Assembly: GCA_934216185.1 (NCBI GenBank)
Contig: CAKQBM010000093.1
Coordinates: 1-7,035 of the forward strand
DNA: 7,035 nucleotides
Direction of reading: 5' to 3'
From: an uncultured Streptococcus sp.
GTDB taxonomy: Bacteria > Bacillota > Bacilli > Lactobacillales > Streptococcaceae
The notes below the pieces were generated by a model. The model ran no database searches and was not told the DNA's origin. It saw only the letters and a list, made by a program, of their open reading frames with translations. Below, in pieces: positions 6,134-7,035 of the stretch (positions are counted from its first letter, which is position 1; the number at the start of each line of letters is the position of its first letter). The position numbers and the translations under genes are program-made.

Positions 6134-6376
6134 ATACTCTTCGAAAATCTCTTCAAACCACGTCAACGTCGCCTTGCCGTAGATATGGTTACTGACTTCG
6201 TCAGTTTCATCTACAACCTCAAAGCAGTGCTTTGAGCTGACTTCGTCAGTTTCATCTACAACCTCAAAGCAGTGCTTTGAGCTGACTTCGTCAGTTCCAT
6301 CTACAACCTCAAAACGGTGTTTTGAGCAACCTGCGGCTAGTTTCCTAGTTTGCTCTTTGATTTTCATTGAGTATAA
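6134..6376 (+). repeat. BOX element, composition boxA-boxB-boxB-boxB-boxC
   Basis: A 243-bp element. boxA (6134-6191, 58 nt) contains CGTCGCCTTGCCGTAG, the segment that matches the complement of the classical BOX-PCR primer. Three tandem 45-nt boxB copies follow (6192-6326), then a 50-nt boxC (6327-6376). The ends form imperfect inverted repeats (ATACTC / GAGTAT plus GAAAATC / GATTTTC). It fills the space between the rpsU terminator and the hprK promoter, in the same orientation as the shorter copy at 2815-2929. Such elements are non-coding, MITE-like, and fold into stable RNA hairpins when transcribed; here, lying behind a terminator, it would be transcribed only by read-through from rpsU. 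Confidence 0.96.
6192..6326 (+). repeat. Three tandem 45-nt boxB units inside the BOX element
   Basis: The units are 6192-6236, 6237-6281 and 6282-6326. The first two are identical over all 45 nt; the third differs at 4 positions. Each carries a short hairpin CTGAC-TTC-GTCAG and a 19-nt palindrome (CTCAAAGCA-G-TGCTTTGAG in units 1 and 2). In unit 3, two of the four changes are a paired replacement in that stem. Confidence 0.95.
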
Positions 6377-6423
6377 ATAAATACTCCAAAACCTGCAAAA
6401 ATCTGAAATATCCTCCTACAATT

Positions 6424-6432
6424 TGATATAAT
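6424..6432 (+). promoter_or_regulatory. Extended -10 promoter of hprK
   Basis: TGATATAAT combines a perfect TATAAT (6427-6432) with an extended-10 TG. The best -35 is weak (CTGAAA, 6403-6408, spacer 18). It lies 31 nt before the hprK start and downstream of the BOX, so hprK has its own promoter despite following rpsU. Confidence 0.75.
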
Positions 6433-6463
6433 AGAGAGAAGAACTCATTTGAAGGAGGAAATG

Positions 6464-7035
6464 ATGTCGGTTTTAGTAAAAGAAGTGATTGAAAAGCTCA
6501 GACTAGACATTGTCTATGGCGAACCAGAATTGCTTGAAAAGGAAATCAATACAGCGGATATCACGCGACCTGGTCTTGAAATGACAGGCTATTTTGACTA
6601 CTATACTCCAGAACGGATCCAGCTCTTGGGGATGAAGGAGTGGTCATATTTGATTGGCATGCCTTCTAACAGCCGTTATGAAGTTTTGAAAAAAATGTTT
6701 CTACCTGAGACACCTGCGGTCATTGTTGCTCGTGGTTTGGTGGTTCCAGAAGAAATGTTAAAGGCAGCTAGAGAGTGTAAGATTGCCATTTTAACCAGCC
6801 GTACCGCAACCAGTCGTTTGTCTGGAGAGTTATCTAATTACCTTGATTCTCGTTTGGCTGAACGGACCAGTGTACATGGAGTCTTGATGGATATCTATGG
6901 GATGGGCGTCTTGATTCAAGGTGATAGTGGTATTGGTAAGAGTGAGACAGGCCTGGAGCTTGTCAAACGTGGTCATCGCTTAGTAGCTGATGACCGTGTC
7001 GATATCTTTGCCAAGGATGAGATTACTCTTTGGGG
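6464..7035 (+). CDS. hprK: HPr kinase/phosphorylase HprK (3' end outside window)
   Basis: Bifunctional sensor enzyme that phosphorylates Ser46 of HPr with ATP or pyrophosphate and also removes that phosphate. HPr-Ser-P is the co-regulator of CcpA and inhibits PTS sugar uptake. The first 190 codons are present, of about 311 in streptococcal HprK. Residues 1-130 form the N-terminal domain (opening [20 protein letters not shown]). The kinase core begins with [14 protein letters not shown], including His139, followed by the Walker A loop GDSGIGKS at 153-160 and LVADDRVDI at 173-181. The HPr-binding signature and C-terminal helix lie beyond the window. AAGGAGG (6452-6458) precedes two adjacent ATGs; the second (6464) has the better 5-nt spacing and gives the usual N-terminus, the first (6461) would add one Met. 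The frame is open to the last base. Confidence 0.97.
   Translation, partial: MSVLVKEVIEKLRLDIVYGEPELLEKEINTADITRPGLEMTGYFDYYTPERIQLLGMKEWSYLIGMPSNSRYEVLKKMFLPETPAVIVARGLVVPEEMLKAARECKIAILTSRTATSRLSGELSNYLDSRLAERTSVHGVLMDIYGMGVLIQGDSGIGKSETGLELVKRGHRLVADDRVDIFAKDEITLW

Noticed and set aside
6192..6326. CRISPR array, suggested by regular repeats
   Set aside because: The 45-nt units are directly contiguous with no unique spacers and are flanked by boxA and boxC.
6131..6367. 78-residue - strand open frame with a thrice-repeated peptide unit
   Set aside because: It lies entirely in the BOX element, has no ribosome site, and its repeats are just translated boxB units.
1..7035. A novel defence, mobile or biosynthetic system
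   Set aside because: All genes are core housekeeping or common membrane proteins in a typical streptococcal arrangement; no nuclease, transposase, integrase, toxin or reverse transcriptase is visible.

Overview
The window is low-GC Firmicute chromosome, almost certainly Streptococcus of the mitis/pneumoniae group. Two intergenic repeats have the boxA-boxB-boxC architecture of the pneumococcal BOX element. The NagB, QueA, S21 and HprK sequences also read as their streptococcal forms. Shine-Dalgarno sites are strong, and the promoters are SigA-type, several with an extended -10.

Layout. Left block, + strand (1-3813): the 3' part of a class I SAM methyltransferase of the YtqB/MnmM type; an 84-residue Lys-rich protein of unknown function that overlaps it by 8 nt; a 684-residue CPA1-type Na+/H+ antiporter with a long cytoplasmic tail, starting at GTG 11 nt after the preceding stop; a shortened 115-bp BOX element; and a YihY/BrkB-family membrane protein. 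Spacing suggests one transcription unit with the BOX inside it. A bidirectional hairpin terminator (about 3833-3879) separates this block from the convergent queA gene on the - strand (3891-4919).

Right block: queA and nagB diverge from a 150-bp intergenic region. It holds an extended -10 promoter for queA and a consensus SigA promoter for nagB. The nagB promoter carries a dre-like operator (NagR/GntR type) in its spacer and a cre-like site (CcpA) just before the -35. rpsU (S21) follows with its own promoter and terminator. Next comes a 243-bp BOX element of composition A-B-B-B-C, then an extended -10 promoter and the 5' part of hprK, which runs off the window end. The only gene-free stretch over 300 bp (6092-6463) is accounted for by the rpsU terminator, this BOX and the hprK promoter.

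How the genes fit together. NagB returns amino-sugar carbon to glycolysis. The CcpA-type site at its promoter would be controlled by HPr-Ser-P, the product of the HprK kinase encoded 1.4 kb downstream. MnmM-type methyltransferase and QueA both modify the tRNA wobble base. I see no prophage, CRISPR, toxin-antitoxin, defence or biosynthetic system. The non-routine content is the BOX elements (internal covariation, a microhomology deletion, position within leaders) and the regulatory stack at nagB.
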